Positions 36,382-48,060 are shown, counted from the first letter of the stretch. The stretch is 64,000 nt of DNA from Streptomyces sp. NBC_00091 (GCF_026343185.1 NZ_JAPEMA010000001.1:3348001-3412000), one strand, 5' to 3'. Notes: generated from the sequence alone by a model not told the origin. Made by a program: numbers and translations.

Positions 36382-38070
36382 ATGAGTACCCCGCCGCCCC
36401 CCAGCCAGCCGCCCTCCGGCGGTTTCGGCGGCCCCCCGCCGCCGCCCGGCCCCCCGCAGCAGCCGGCCCAGCCGCCGACCGTCCCCGCCCAGCCGCCCGC
36501 GGCCCCGCCCGCCCAGGCCGGCTACGGCTACCCGCAGCCCCAGGCACAGCCCGGCTACGGCTACCCGCAGCAGCCCAGCACCCTCCAGGCCCCGGCCCAG
36601 CCGCAGTACGCCGCCCCGGCGGGCGGCGGCGGCGGCGACAAGCGCGCCCAGCTGATGATCGTCGGCGCGGCCGTGCTGTCCATGGCCCTCATCATCGGCG
36701 GCGGCTTCTGGTACGTCTCCGGCGACGAGGGCGGCGCCGCGCAGCCCACCGCGAACGGCACCAGCGGCTCGCCCGACGGCGACAAGGGCCAGGCCGGCAC
36801 GCCCGGCAGCGAGAAGGTCCCGACCAACCCCAAGTCGAAGGAGCTGGCCAAGGTCCCGAGCCCGGCGCCGGCCGAGGTGGTCTCCGTCGACGGCTCCTGG
36901 ATGACCGACACCACCTACGTCAAGTCCGACGTGGCGAAGGTCGTCGGCTACAACCTGGTCGACGGCGGCAAGAAGTGGGAGCTCCCGCTCCCCGCCAACA
37001 TCTGCGGCGCCACCAAGCACATCAGCGACAACAAGTCGGCCATCCTCTTCGAGGAGGGCATGGCGACCAACGAGAAGAAGTACCCGCAGTGCACCCAGGT
37101 CGGCGTCATCGACCTGAACACCGGCAAGCTCCTCTGGTCCGCCACCGCCAAGTCCGCCACCGGCGGCGACAAGCCGGTCTCCTTCAAGGAGGTCACCCTC
37201 AGCGGCCAGACCGTCGCCGCGGGCGGCCTGTCCGGCGGCGCCGCCTGGAACCTCGCCGACGGCAAGTCCCTGTGGGCCCCGAAGACGGACGGCGAAGGCT
37301 GCTACGACATGGGCTACGCGGGCGGCGAGGCCCTGGCCGTCCTGCGCAAGTGCGGCCGCAGCTCCAACGAGACCCTGTACGCGCAGGCCCTCGACCCGGT
37401 CACCGGCGCGCCGAAGTCCTCGTACAAGCTGTCCGCGGGCATCGAGTGGGCCGGCATCATCTCCACGAAGCCGCTCATCGTCGCCGCCGACGTCGGCGAC
37501 ACCGCCAAGAACGCCACCAACGTCAGCGACCTCTTCGTCGTCGACGACGCGGGCCAGCTCAAGACCCGCATCGGCCTGGCCGCCGGCAGCTACGCCCCCA
37601 AGTGCCCCGCCACCGAGGTCGAGCAGTGCTCGAACATGGTCATCGGCAACGGCAAGGTCTACCTGCCCTCGTACGAGCACCAGGGCACGTCCTCCAGCGG
37701 CCGCACCAACGAGATCGTCTCCTTCGACCTGGAGACCGGAAAGCCCACCAGCGACCGCGCCGACGCGGGCGAGCGGTACACCATGTACCCGCTGCGCATG
37801 GACGGGTCGAACATCATCGCCTACAAGGTGCCCCCGTACGACGGAGGCGGCCAGATCGTCAGCATCGACGGCAAGACGATGAAGCAGACCGTCCTGATGC
37901 AGAACCCGGCGGACAAGGCCAGCCAGCGCGCCGAGAGCTCCTTCTCGCTGGACCACTCGGAGTTCCGCTACCACAACGGGCGCCTGTTCATCGCCCGTAC
38001 GACGGTGCGCAAGCCGTACTCGGAGAAGGCCGACCCGGAGTACCTCTTCGTCTCCTACGCGGCGAGCTGA
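36382..38070 (+). CDS. membrane-anchored PQQ-like beta-propeller protein (copy 2)
   Basis: A protein of 562 residues, built as copy 1: an ~86-residue Pro-rich cytosolic tail with two GYGYPQ repeats, one membrane helix near 91-112 and an exported propeller (VIDLNTGKLLWSA, EIVSFDLETGKPTSD, IVSIDGKTMKQTV). Sequence identity between the copies looks low outside the tail and repeat motifs, so the duplication is old. They form a probable two-gene operon closed by the terminator at 38094. Confidence 0.8.
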   Translation: MSTPPPPSQPPSGGFGGPPPPPGPPQQPAQPPTVPAQPPAAPPAQAGYGYPQPQAQPGYGYPQQPSTLQAPAQPQYAAPAGGGGGDKRAQLMIVGAAVLSMALIIGGGFWYVSGDEGGAAQPTANGTSGSPDGDKGQAGTPGSEKVPTNPKSKELAKVPSPAPAEVVSVDGSWMTDTTYVKSDVAKVVGYNLVDGGKKWELPLPANICGATKHISDNKSAILFEEGMATNEKKYPQCTQVGVIDLNTGKLLWSATAKSATGGDKPVSFKEVTLSGQTVAAGGLSGGAAWNLADGKSLWAPKTDGEGCYDMGYAGGEALAVLRKCGRSSNETLYAQALDPVTGAPKSSYKLSAGIEWAGIISTKPLIVAADVGDTAKNATNVSDLFVVDDAGQLKTRIGLAAGSYAPKCPATEVEQCSNMVIGNGKVYLPSYEHQGTSSSGRTNEIVSFDLETGKPTSDRADAGERYTMYPLRMDGSNIIAYKVPPYDGGGQIVSIDGKTMKQTVLMQNPADKASQRAESSFSLDHSEFRYHNGRLFIARTTVRKPYSEKADPEYLFVSYAAS

Positions 38071-38093
38071 CGCTCAGGTCTTCCCCATCGCCG

Positions 38094-38128
38094 AAGCCCC
38101 CGGACGGCACCAGCCGATCGGGGGCTTT
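38094..38128 (+). terminator. hairpin terminator with T-run
   Basis: AAGCCCCCG (38094-38102) pairs with CGGGGGCTT (38119-38127) and is followed by TTCG. Confidence 0.75.
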
Positions 38129-38203
38129 CGCGCGGTAACCGGCACGCCCCGTCGAACAAGCGTGTAGCTTGCCGGGTCAGAAGGATCTGGGGTGGGAGCC
38201 TTG

Positions 38204-38914
38204 ATGGGCGTACGGGTCATGGTGGTCGACGAGCACCGGCTGCTGGCCGAGGCGCTCGCCTCGGCCCTGAAACTGCGCGGGCACCGCGTGCTCGCGGCGG
38301 CCGCGCCGGCGGCCGGAGCCGCCGAACTGGTCGTCAGCCGCGCCCCGGAGGTGTGCCTGTTCGGCACCGCCACGCCGGCGGAGCCCGGGGTCTTCGAGCC
38401 GGTGGTCCGGATCAAACGGGAGCGCCCGCAGATCGCCGTCGTGGTGCTGGGCCCGGTGCCGAGCCCGATCGGGATCGCGGCCGCCTTCGCCGCCGGTGCC
38501 TCGGGATACGTACGCCAGGACGAGCGCATCGAGGGCGTCGAGCGGGCCCTGGCCAAGGCGCGGGCGGGGGAGGTCGCCATCTCCCCGCAGCTGCTCCAGG
38601 GGGCCTTCGCGGAGCTGCTGAACCCCGCCGCCCAGCCCGACGACGAGGGCAGCCGGCTACTGAGGCTGCTGACCCCGCGCGAGGTCGAGGTGCTGTTCCG
38701 GGTCGCGGAGGGCGAGGACACCCGGCTCATCGCCGCCGGGATGGCCATCGCGCCGAGCACAGCCCGTACACATGTGCAGCGGGTACTGATGAAGCTGGGC
38801 GTGGGGTCACGGCTGGAGGCCGCCGCCCTGGCCGCCCGTACCGGGCTGCTGGACCGGGCCGTGCTGCCCGCGCGGGCACAGCCGCAGGAGGACGCGCGGC
38901 CGTCCGGGGACTGA
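38204..38914 (+). CDS. receiver-LuxR regulator lacking the phospho-acceptor Asp
   Basis: A protein of 236 residues. It has an N-terminal receiver-like fold (VRVMVVDEHRLLAEALASAL) and a C-terminal LuxR helix-turn-helix (LTPREVEVLFRVAEG, then AIAPSTARTHVQRVLMKLGV). Where a response regulator should read L-x-D-x-x-M-P, this reads PEVCLFGTATP, with Gly in place of Asp, so phosphorylation by a kinase is unlikely. It is an atypical, probably phosphorylation-independent regulator. ATG 38204 follows a GGGAG site. No kinase gene is adjacent. Confidence 0.85.
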   Translation: MGVRVMVVDEHRLLAEALASALKLRGHRVLAAAAPAAGAAELVVSRAPEVCLFGTATPAEPGVFEPVVRIKRERPQIAVVVLGPVPSPIGIAAAFAAGASGYVRQDERIEGVERALAKARAGEVAISPQLLQGAFAELLNPAAQPDDEGSRLLRLLTPREVEVLFRVAEGEDTRLIAAGMAIAPSTARTHVQRVLMKLGVGSRLEAAALAARTGLLDRAVLPARAQPQEDARPSGD

Positions 38915-39012
38915 ACCCGGACAGCGGCCGATTTCCCCGGAGGCGCGGAATCCGGTAAGCCAGTCACCAGAGCACGCGCATCCGCGTGCTTCCGCGAGAA
39001 GTAGGAGTGCGA

Positions 39013-39972
39013 GTGAGCAAGTACCTGGTCACCGGCGGCGCCGGATACGTGGGCAGCGTGGTCGCCGCCCATCTGCTGGAGGCCGGACACGAGGTCACCG
39101 TCCTCGACAACCTCTCCACCGGCTTCGGCGAGGGGGTCCCCGCGGGCGCCACCCTGATCAACGGCAGGATCCAGGACGCCGCCCGGTACCTGGACCCCTC
39201 CTACGACGCGGTGCTGCACTTCGCGGCCTCCTCGCAGGTCGGCGAGTCCGTCGTGAACCCCGGCAAGTACTGGGACAACAACGTCGGCGGGACCCTCGCC
39301 CTGCTGACCGCGATGCGGGAGGCGGGCGTGCGCCGCCTCGTCTTCTCCTCCACCGCCGCGACCTACGGGGAGCCGGCCGGGGGCGTGCTGACGGAGACCT
39401 CGGTGACCGCGCCGACCAACCCGTACGGAGCCTCGAAGCTGGCCGTCGACCACATGATCGCGGGGGAGTGCGCGGCCCACGGCCTCGCCGCGGTCTCGCT
39501 GCGCTACTTCAACGTGGCCGGCGCCTACCGGGAGTTCGGCGAGCGGCACGACCCCGAGACGCACCTGATCCCGCTGGTGCTCCAGGTCGCCCTGGGCGAG
39601 CGCGCCGCCATCTCGGTCTTCGGGGACGACTACCCGACCCCCGACGGCACCTGCGTGCGCGACTACATCCACGTGGCCGACCTGGCGGAGGCCCACCTGT
39701 CCGCGCTGCGCGTCGCGGCCGAGGGCGAGCACCTGGTGTGCAACCTCGGCAACGGCAGCGGCTTCTCGGTCCGCGAGGTGATCGAGACGGTCCGCAAGGT
39801 CACCGGCAAGGAGATCCCCGAGACCGCCGCCCCGCGCCGCGCCGGGGACCCGGCGGTCCTCGTCGCCTCCGCGCGCACGGCGCACGAGCGCCTCGGCTGG
39901 ACCCCGACCCGCTCGGACCTCACCAACATCGTGACGGACGCCTGGAACTTCGCCCGCAAGCAGCGTTCCTGA
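39013..39972 (+). CDS. galE: UDP-glucose 4-epimerase
   Basis: A protein of 319 residues, an extended SDR. The NAD motif is [15 protein letters not shown], followed by [11 protein letters not shown], the Ser in FSSTAATYG, catalytic YGASK, and [18 protein letters not shown] typical of GalE. It interconverts UDP-glucose and UDP-galactose for cell-wall or polysaccharide synthesis. GTG 39013 lies 5 nt after an AGGAG site; the nearer GTG 39007 leaves no spacing. Confidence 0.92.
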   Translation: MSKYLVTGGAGYVGSVVAAHLLEAGHEVTVLDNLSTGFGEGVPAGATLINGRIQDAARYLDPSYDAVLHFAASSQVGESVVNPGKYWDNNVGGTLALLTAMREAGVRRLVFSSTAATYGEPAGGVLTETSVTAPTNPYGASKLAVDHMIAGECAAHGLAAVSLRYFNVAGAYREFGERHDPETHLIPLVLQVALGERAAISVFGDDYPTPDGTCVRDYIHVADLAEAHLSALRVAAEGEHLVCNLGNGSGFSVREVIETVRKVTGKEIPETAAPRRAGDPAVLVASARTAHERLGWTPTRSDLTNIVTDAWNFARKQRS

Positions 39973-40431
39973 CCCACCGCCCTCCCCGCGCGCCCCCCGC
40001 ACCCGACGGTGCGGGGGGCGCGCGCGTAGGGGCCGCGCGCGGCCGTCAGGCGCTGTGCGCGGGCGCCAGGCGTGCGTACGCCGGGTGAAATGCACCCCGT
40101 GCAACTGCCCGTGGCACGCGCCGGTCGGGATTACGCCTCTCCGACCTTCAGGACAGGCGAAAACAAGCCACCACAAAGGCCGTTGCGGACCCTCCCGCTG
40201 GAAAATCGCTCGAAAAACTTCTGCTATTCGGCCAACCGCGAGACGCCGCCCGTTCTACGCTGATGCGTGACACCGGTGGGGGCCGGTGTTGATTCAGGGG
40301 TCGAGACACGCCGGGTACGGCGTCCGGTCCGGGGTAGTGCACAGATGTCGCGGCGGCGGCCGCGGGGGCTGTGGGCCACCCGGCCGGGCGCCGTACCCGT
40401 AGTCGTCCGTTCCCCGACCCTTGGGGGTTTT
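39973..40431. other. intergenic/leader region, 459 bp
   Basis: It holds the galE terminator (39987-40024) and the upstream region of the LuxR gene. A TACGCT box at 40256-40261 ends 5 nt before an in-frame GTG at 40267. The 165 nt after that could be either a leader or a 55-residue Arg/Gly/Pro-rich N-terminal extension of the next protein. No other gene is convincing. Confidence 0.45.
39987..40024 (+). terminator. perfect 17-bp hairpin terminator
   Basis: Arms 39987-40003 and 40008-40024 are exact complements around CGAC, just after galE. Confidence 0.85.
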
Positions 40432-41214
40432 GTGGTTCGTATCCGGGTCCTGGTGGTCGACGGCCACCGCATCTTCGCCGAATCTCTCGCAGCCGCGCTC
40501 GCGGCCGAGCCGGACGTGGACGTTTCCGCGGCCGGCAGCGGTCCCGCCGCCTCGCGCTGCCTCGAACGCGCCGTGGCGGAAGGCCGCCGCTTCGACGTGC
40601 TGCTCGTCGACGCCGACCTCGGCACCGGCGCGTCCGCGTCCGCGACGGGGGTGCTGCCCGGCCAGCGCGCACCGGGCTCCGGGCCGGCGCCACCGCCGGC
40701 GGACGGGATCGCCCTCGTCGCCGGGGTCCGCGTGGCCCACCCCGGGGTGCGCACCGTGGTCCTCGCCGAGCGCGACGACCCCCGCCGGGCTGCGCTCGCC
40801 CTTCAGGCGGGGGCCTCCGGGTGGGTGGCCAAGGACTGCTCGCTCTCGCGCCTGCTCGCCGTCATCCGCGGGGTGCTGCGCGAGGAGACCCACCTGCCGC
40901 CCGCCCTGCTCACCGGGGTGCTGCGGGAGCTGACCGCCGCCCGCAAGCACCGTACGGACAGCGAACGGCTCGTCGAGTCCCTCACCCCGCGCGAACACGA
41001 GGTGCTGCGCTGCATGGTGGCGGGGCTGGGCCGCAAGGACGTGGCGGCGCGGCTGTTCCTGTCCCCGCACACGGTCCGCACCCACATGCAGAACGTGCTG
41101 GGCAAGCTCGGCGTGCACTCCACCCTGGCCGCCGTGGCACTGGCCCGGCGGGCCGGCGTACGTCCCGCGGAGCTAGCCGGGGATGTTGTCGAACGGAGCG
41201 GTCAACTGGCGTAG
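40432..41214 (+). CDS. NarL/LuxR-type response regulator
   Basis: A protein of 260 residues from GTG 40432. The receiver has IRVLVVDGHRIFAESLAAAL and an intact phospho-acceptor Asp in FDVLLVDADLG. A Gly/Ala/Pro insert of about 25 residues follows that is absent from ordinary receivers. The C-terminal LuxR domain has SLTPREHEVLRCMVAGL and LFLSPHTVRTHMQNVLGKLGV. A longer form from GTG 40267 is possible. There is no adjacent kinase. Its last 42 bp overlap the convergent MarR gene. Confidence 0.85.
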   Translation: MVRIRVLVVDGHRIFAESLAAALAAEPDVDVSAAGSGPAASRCLERAVAEGRRFDVLLVDADLGTGASASATGVLPGQRAPGSGPAPPPADGIALVAGVRVAHPGVRTVVLAERDDPRRAALALQAGASGWVAKDCSLSRLLAVIRGVLREETHLPPALLTGVLRELTAARKHRTDSERLVESLTPREHEVLRCMVAGLGRKDVAARLFLSPHTVRTHMQNVLGKLGVHSTLAAVALARRAGVRPAELAGDVVERSGQLA

Positions 41215-41670
41215 CAGCCCGGCGAGGTCGCCACGCTGGGCCGTGGAGAGCTGGGCCAGGATCGCCCGTTCCTGGGCCAGCAGTCCCGCGAGGGACTGGT
41301 CGGCGCGGTCGCGCCCCTCCGGCGTCAGCCGGACCAGCACCCCGCGCCGGTCGCTGGGGTCGGGCAGCCGCTCGACGAGGCCCTTCTTGGCGAGCCGGTC
41401 GATGCGGTTGGTCATGGTGCCGGAGGTGACGAGGGTCTGCGTCAGCAACTGTCCGGGGGAGAGCTGGTAGGGCGCGCCCGCGCGCCGCAGCGAGGTCAGG
41501 ACGTCGAACTCCCACGGCTCCAGGCCGTGCTCGGAGAAGGCGAGCCTGCGTGCCCGGTCGAGGTGGCGCGCGAGCCGGCTGACGCGGCTGAGCACTTCGA
41601 GCGGTTCCACGTCGAGGTCAGGGCGCTCTCGCCGCCATGCCGCGACCAGTCGGTCGACCTCGTCCTCCAT
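41173..41670 (-). CDS. MarR-family transcriptional regulator
   Basis: A protein of 165 residues. Winged-helix elements include EPWEFDVLTSLRRAG, LTQTLVTSGTMTNRIDRLAKKG and the wing LPDPSDRRGVLVRLTPEG. I start it at ATG 41670 (MEDEVDRL), where a minus-strand TACACT box (41678-41683) ends 7 nt upstream; the longer frame to 41853 would run through this promoter and the operator. It diverges from the methyltransferase-glyoxalase pair, which it probably represses. Confidence 0.9.
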   Translation of the reverse strand: MEDEVDRLVAAWRRERPDLDVEPLEVLSRVSRLARHLDRARRLAFSEHGLEPWEFDVLTSLRRAGAPYQLSPGQLLTQTLVTSGTMTNRIDRLAKKGLVERLPDPSDRRGVLVRLTPEGRDRADQSLAGLLAQERAILAQLSTAQRGDLAGLLRQLTAPFDNIPG

Positions 41671-41719
41671 GCCGATCAGTGTACGGGGTCTGTCGACATG
41701 AAGTCTCTTCAAATCGAGA

Positions 41720-41735
41720 ATCTTGACATCGAGAT
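41720..41735. promoter_or_regulatory. MarR-type operator
   Basis: ATCTTGACATCGAGAT is a 16-bp imperfect palindrome (12 of 16 positions symmetric) containing TTGACA. It lies between the divergent MarR and methyltransferase genes. A related half-site, AAATCGAGA, precedes it. Confidence 0.55.
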
Positions 41736-41815
41736 ATATTCTGGCGAGCATGGGGCATGGAGGGGGCCGGAACAGCTTCCGCTTCCGACCGCCCCACCAG
41801 TAGGGAGGCTCGAAC

Positions 41816-42685
41816 ATGCATTCCGATATCGCGCCGGCCGTGCGCCCCCACACCCTGGACGACGGCGCCGCCCCGTCCGCACCCGTCTGGGATCCCCAGC
41901 AGTACCTCCGTCACGCCGGCCACCGCACGCGTCCCTTCCTCGACCTGATGACCCGCATACCAGAGCTCCCTACCCGGCCCGCCCGCATCGCCGACCTCGG
42001 CTGCGGCCCCGGCAACGTCACCGCGCTGCTCGCCGACCGCTGGCCCGATGCCCGCATCACCGGCTTCGACCTCTCCCCGCAGATGCTCCAGCGCGCCACC
42101 GCCGAGTACGCCGGACCCACCCCCGGCGGCGGCCGGCTCGACTTCCGCCACGCCGACCTCGCCGACTGGATGCCCGAGGAGACGTACGACCTCATCGTGT
42201 CCAACGCGGCCCTGCAATGGGTGCCCAGCCACCCCGGCTCCTTCGCCGCCTGGATCAACGGCCTGCGCCCCGGCGGCACCTTCGCCTTCCAGATCCCCGG
42301 CAACTTCACCGCCCCCAGCCACCGGCTGCTCGCCGAACTGTGCGACACCCCGCGCTGGCGCGGCCGCCTCGCCGGACACGGAGCGCGCTACATCCACATC
42401 CTCGAACCCGCCGAGTACCTCGCCCGGTTCACCGAGCTCGGCTGCGAGGTCGACGTCTGGGAGACCACCTACTCCCAGCTCCTCCAGGGATCCGACCCCG
42501 TCCTCGACTGGGTCAAGGGCACCGCCCTGCGGCCCGTGCTCACCGCCCTCGGCGAGGACCGCGAGGCCGTCGACCGCTTCCTCACCGAATACCGCGAGGC
42601 CCTGCGCGCCGCCTACCCGCCAGGCCCGCGCGGCACCGTCTTCCCGTTCCGCCGCATCTTCGCCGTCGCCCGCAAGGAGGCCTGA
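41816..42685 (+). CDS. tam: trans-aconitate 2-methyltransferase-like SAM methyltransferase
   Basis: A protein of 289 residues. The SAM motif is IADLGCGPGNVTALLADRWP, followed by GFDLSPQML and VSNAALQWVPSHP. The Tam-type block PGGTFAFQIPGNFTAPSH and the YxxLLxG-like end support trans-aconitate methyltransferase. It would detoxify trans-aconitate, an aconitase inhibitor. A GGAGG site precedes ATG 41816. It is followed after 2 nt by a glyoxalase-fold gene. Confidence 0.82.
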   Translation: MHSDIAPAVRPHTLDDGAAPSAPVWDPQQYLRHAGHRTRPFLDLMTRIPELPTRPARIADLGCGPGNVTALLADRWPDARITGFDLSPQMLQRATAEYAGPTPGGGRLDFRHADLADWMPEETYDLIVSNAALQWVPSHPGSFAAWINGLRPGGTFAFQIPGNFTAPSHRLLAELCDTPRWRGRLAGHGARYIHILEPAEYLARFTELGCEVDVWETTYSQLLQGSDPVLDWVKGTALRPVLTALGEDREAVDRFLTEYREALRAAYPPGPRGTVFPFRRIFAVARKEA

Positions 42686-42687
42686 CC

Positions 42688-43071
42688 GTGCTGACCGCAG
42701 TCGACCACGTCCAACTCGCCGCACCGCCCGGCTCGGAGGACAAGCTGCGCGCCTACTACCAAGACGTCCTCGGCATGAGGGAGATCTCCAAACCCGCCGT
42801 CCTCGCCGCGCGCGGGGGCTGCTGGTTCGCCACCGGAACCGTGCAGCTGCACCTGGGCGTCGAAGAGGACTTCCGGCCGGCCCGCAAGGCACACCCCGGA
42901 CTGCGGGTGACAGGCATCGAGGAGTACGCGCGCAGACTCCGGGAGCGCGGCGCCGAGGTCGTCTGGGACGACAACTTGCCGGGCCACCGCCGCTTCTACT
43001 CCCACGACCCGGTCGGCAACCGGCTCGAGTTCCTCGAGAAGAAGGACCCGCAGCCGCCGACGGGCCGCTGA
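42688..43071 (+). CDS. glyoxalase/VOC-superfamily protein
   Basis: A protein of 127 residues with two beta-alpha-beta-beta-beta halves of the VOC fold. It starts VDHVQLAAP, with LRAYYQDVLGM and VQLHLGVEEDF in the first half and RRFYSHDPVGNRLEFLE at the end. His in DHVQL and HLGV and Glu in LEFLE are candidate metal ligands. AAGGAGG lies 8 nt before GTG 42688. It shares an operon with the methyltransferase, ending in a strong terminator. Substrate unknown. Confidence 0.88.
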   Translation: MLTAVDHVQLAAPPGSEDKLRAYYQDVLGMREISKPAVLAARGGCWFATGTVQLHLGVEEDFRPARKAHPGLRVTGIEEYARRLRERGAEVVWDDNLPGHRRFYSHDPVGNRLEFLEKKDPQPPTGR

Positions 43072-43118
43072 CCCGGCGCCGACCGGGCGGGACGAGCACC
43101 GCGGAAGGCCCCGCACCA

Positions 43119-43166
43119 CGCGACGGCGCCCCGCCACCGGAAGACCGGTGACGGGGCGCCGTCGCG
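43119..43166. terminator. long bidirectional hairpin terminator
   Basis: 22-nt arms (43119-43140 and 43145-43166), one mismatch, AAGA loop, between convergent stops at 43071 and 43203. Confidence 0.85.
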
Positions 43167-43202
43167 TCGCGCGTCATGCGCCCGCGTACGTACGTACGTG
43201 GC

Positions 43203-43877
43203 TCAGCTCTTGCGGTGACCCACCAGCCGCGGCTTCGCCTCCAGGTTCTCCAGCCCGTGCCAGGACAGGTTCACCAGGTGCGCCGCGACCTCGGCCTTCT
43301 TCGGCTGCCGGGTCTCCAGCCACCACTGGCCCGTCAGCGCCACCATCCCGACCAGCGCCTGCGCGTACAGCGGGGCCAGCTTCGGATCGAAGCCGCGGGC
43401 CTTGAACTCCAGCCCCAGGATGTCCTCCACCTGCGTGGCGATATCACTGATCAGCGAAGCGAAGGTGCCCGTCGACTGGGCCACGGGGGAGTCCCGCACC
43501 AGGATCCGGAAGCCGTCGGTGTAGTTCTCGATGTAGTCCAGCAGGGCGAACGCGGCCTGTTCCAGCAGCTCCCGCGGGTGTCCGGCCGTCAGCGCGCCCG
43601 TGACCCCGTCCAGGAGTTGGCGCATCTCGCGGTCCACGACCACCGCGTACAGGCCCTCCTTGCCGCCGAAGTGCTCGTACACCACCGGCTTGGACACCCC
43701 GGCCTTCGCCGCGATCTCCTCCACCGAAGTGCCCTCGAAACCCTTCTCGGCGAACAGGGCGCGGCCGATGTCCAGCAGTTGCTGGCGCCGTTCGGCGCCC
43801 GTCATCCGGACCCGGCGTCCTCGCCTGGGCTTGTCGCTGCTGGAACTGCTGCCGTCGTTTCCCACGTCACCCATCAT
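43203..43877 (-). CDS. TetR-family regulator coupled to the desaturase
   Basis: A protein of 224 residues. A Ser-run and basic segment (KPRRGRRVRM) precede a TetR domain: ALFAEKGFEGTSVEEIA, then GVSKPVVYEHFGGKEGLYA. The C-terminal domain is helical. ATG 43877 overlaps the desaturase stop (ATGA), so the two are coupled. Twin TACGG-type palindromes upstream of the desaturase are the likely binding sites, making this a fatty-acid unsaturation regulator similar in logic to DesT. Confidence 0.88.
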   Translation of the reverse strand: MMGDVGNDGSSSSSDKPRRGRRVRMTGAERRQQLLDIGRALFAEKGFEGTSVEEIAAKAGVSKPVVYEHFGGKEGLYAVVVDREMRQLLDGVTGALTAGHPRELLEQAAFALLDYIENYTDGFRILVRDSPVAQSTGTFASLISDIATQVEDILGLEFKARGFDPKLAPLYAQALVGMVALTGQWWLETRQPKKAEVAAHLVNLSWHGLENLEAKPRLVGHRKS

Positions 43878-44845
43878 GCCGCGTTCGGCGTCTTTTCCTT
43901 GCGCCGGGCGTCGATCCTCGCCCCGGACGGCCAGCGCACGTCGGAGGCCCAGCCCAGCAGCTCGAACCAGCGGATCAGCCGGGCACTCGAATCGACCTGC
44001 CCGCGCAGCACTCCGTGCCGGGCCGAGGTCGGGTCCGCGTGGTGCAGGTTGTGCCAGGACTCCCCGCACGACAGCACCGCCAGCCACCACACGTTGCCGC
44101 TGCGGTCGCGGGACTTGAACGGCCGCTTGCCCACCGCGTGGCAGATCGAGTTGATCGACCACGTCACGTGGTGCAGCAGCGCCACGCGCACCAGCGAACC
44201 CCAGAAGAAGGCCGTGAACGCGCCCCACCAGGACATCGTCACCAGACCGCCCACCAGCGGCGGGATCGCCAGCGAGACGATGGTCCACAGGACGAAGTCG
44301 CGCGAGATCCGCCGGATCGCCGGGTCCTTGATCAGGTCCGGGGCGTACTTCTGCTGGTTGGTCTGCTCCTCGTCGAAGAGCCAGCCGATGTGCGCCCACC
44401 ACAGGCCCTTCATCAGCGCCGGCACCGTCTCGCCGAACCGCCACGGCGAATGCGGGTCGCCCTCGTGGTCGGAGTACTTGTGGTGCTTGCGGTGGTCCGC
44501 CACCCAGCGCACCAGCGGACCCTCCACCGCCATCGACCCCATGATCGCCAGCGCGATCCGCAGGGGCCGCTTCGCCTTGAAGGAACCGTGCGTGAAGTAA
44601 CGGTGGAAGCCGATGGTGATCCCGTGGCAGGCCAGGAAGTACATGAAGACCATGAGGCCGAGGTCCAGCCAGGTCACCCCCCAGCCCCAGGCCAGCGGGA
44701 CCGCCGCCAGCAGGGCCAGGAAGGGCACGGTGATGAACAGCAGCAGCGCGATCTGCTCGACGGAGCGCTTCTGCTCACCGCCGCGCGTAGCGGAGGGCGC
44801 GGAAGGCGCCGAGGAGTCCTCGATCAGTTCGGGACTGATGGTCAT
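43874..44845 (-). CDS. membrane acyl-CoA (delta-9) fatty acid desaturase
   Basis: A protein of 323 residues. It has the three His boxes of the di-iron desaturases: [15 protein letters not shown] (HxxHH) and HNLHHAD (HNxHH), plus four membrane helices. It introduces a cis double bond into membrane acyl chains. ATG 44845 is followed by [11 protein letters not shown]; the long upstream open frame is Arg/Gly-rich and not homologous. It is first in an operon with its TetR regulator. Confidence 0.93.
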   Translation of the reverse strand: MTISPELIEDSSAPSAPSATRGGEQKRSVEQIALLLFITVPFLALLAAVPLAWGWGVTWLDLGLMVFMYFLACHGITIGFHRYFTHGSFKAKRPLRIALAIMGSMAVEGPLVRWVADHRKHHKYSDHEGDPHSPWRFGETVPALMKGLWWAHIGWLFDEEQTNQQKYAPDLIKDPAIRRISRDFVLWTIVSLAIPPLVGGLVTMSWWGAFTAFFWGSLVRVALLHHVTWSINSICHAVGKRPFKSRDRSGNVWWLAVLSCGESWHNLHHADPTSARHGVLRGQVDSSARLIRWFELLGWASDVRWPSGARIDARRKEKTPNAA

Positions 44846-44898
44846 TTGGGGTTCCCCTGGGGGGTGAGAAGTTCGGCAGGCGTCCGGTCGACGGACCC

Positions 44899-44925
44899 TA
44901 CGGATCCGTAACCTACGGCATCGTA
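44899..44925 (-). promoter_or_regulatory. two TetR-type operators upstream of the desaturase
   Basis: A perfect palindrome, TACGGATCCGTA (44899-44910), and a related copy, TACGGCATCGTA (44914-44925), are set 15 bp apart, about 54-80 bp before the desaturase ATG. Confidence 0.65.
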
Positions 44926-45128
44926 AGTATGGCAAAGGTGGCCCGCCCGGCAACAGGACCGCGCCCACGTCACCCACCGTGCCGCCCGCACCACCCACCG
45001 GGACCACCCCGCCCGCCCCCGGACCCGCCCGGATCCGCTCCCGGACCGCCCCGGAGGGCGCCCGCCGGGCCGCCGTACGAGCGCCGCAAGCCCACCGCAG
45101 CAGCCGCTCTGCCAGGGCACAGGGGCGG

Positions 45129-45146
45129 GACACCTATCCTGGTGTC
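45129..45146 (+). promoter_or_regulatory. ppc promoter with palindrome around the -10
   Basis: TATCCT (45135-45140) is flanked exactly by GACACC and GGTGTC, forming an 18-bp inverted repeat. The expected transcript begins near 45147, giving a ~115-nt leader to GTG 45262. The rest of the 416-bp gap (44846-45261) shows no gene. Confidence 0.5.
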
Positions 45147-45261
45147 GTCGGACAGCGCGGTCCGCACGGGCAGCCCGGGCTGCGCAGCAGGACCGGCATG
45201 GCCGCGCACCCCCGGGAGCCCACAGCCCAGTAGCGCTCGAACACTGCAAGGAGCCGCACCT

Positions 45262-48048
<2,787 letters not shown>

Positions 48049-48060
48049 CCGGCCCCGGAC

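Noticed and set aside
41671..41853. 61-residue N-terminal extension of the MarR protein
   Set aside because: It would translate through the operator and the -10 box. The MarR domain is complete from 41670.
44929..45261. 111-codon N-terminal extension of ppc
   Set aside because: It is Pro/Arg-rich, passes through the predicted promoter, and GTG 45262 has a good AAGGAG site and normal family length.
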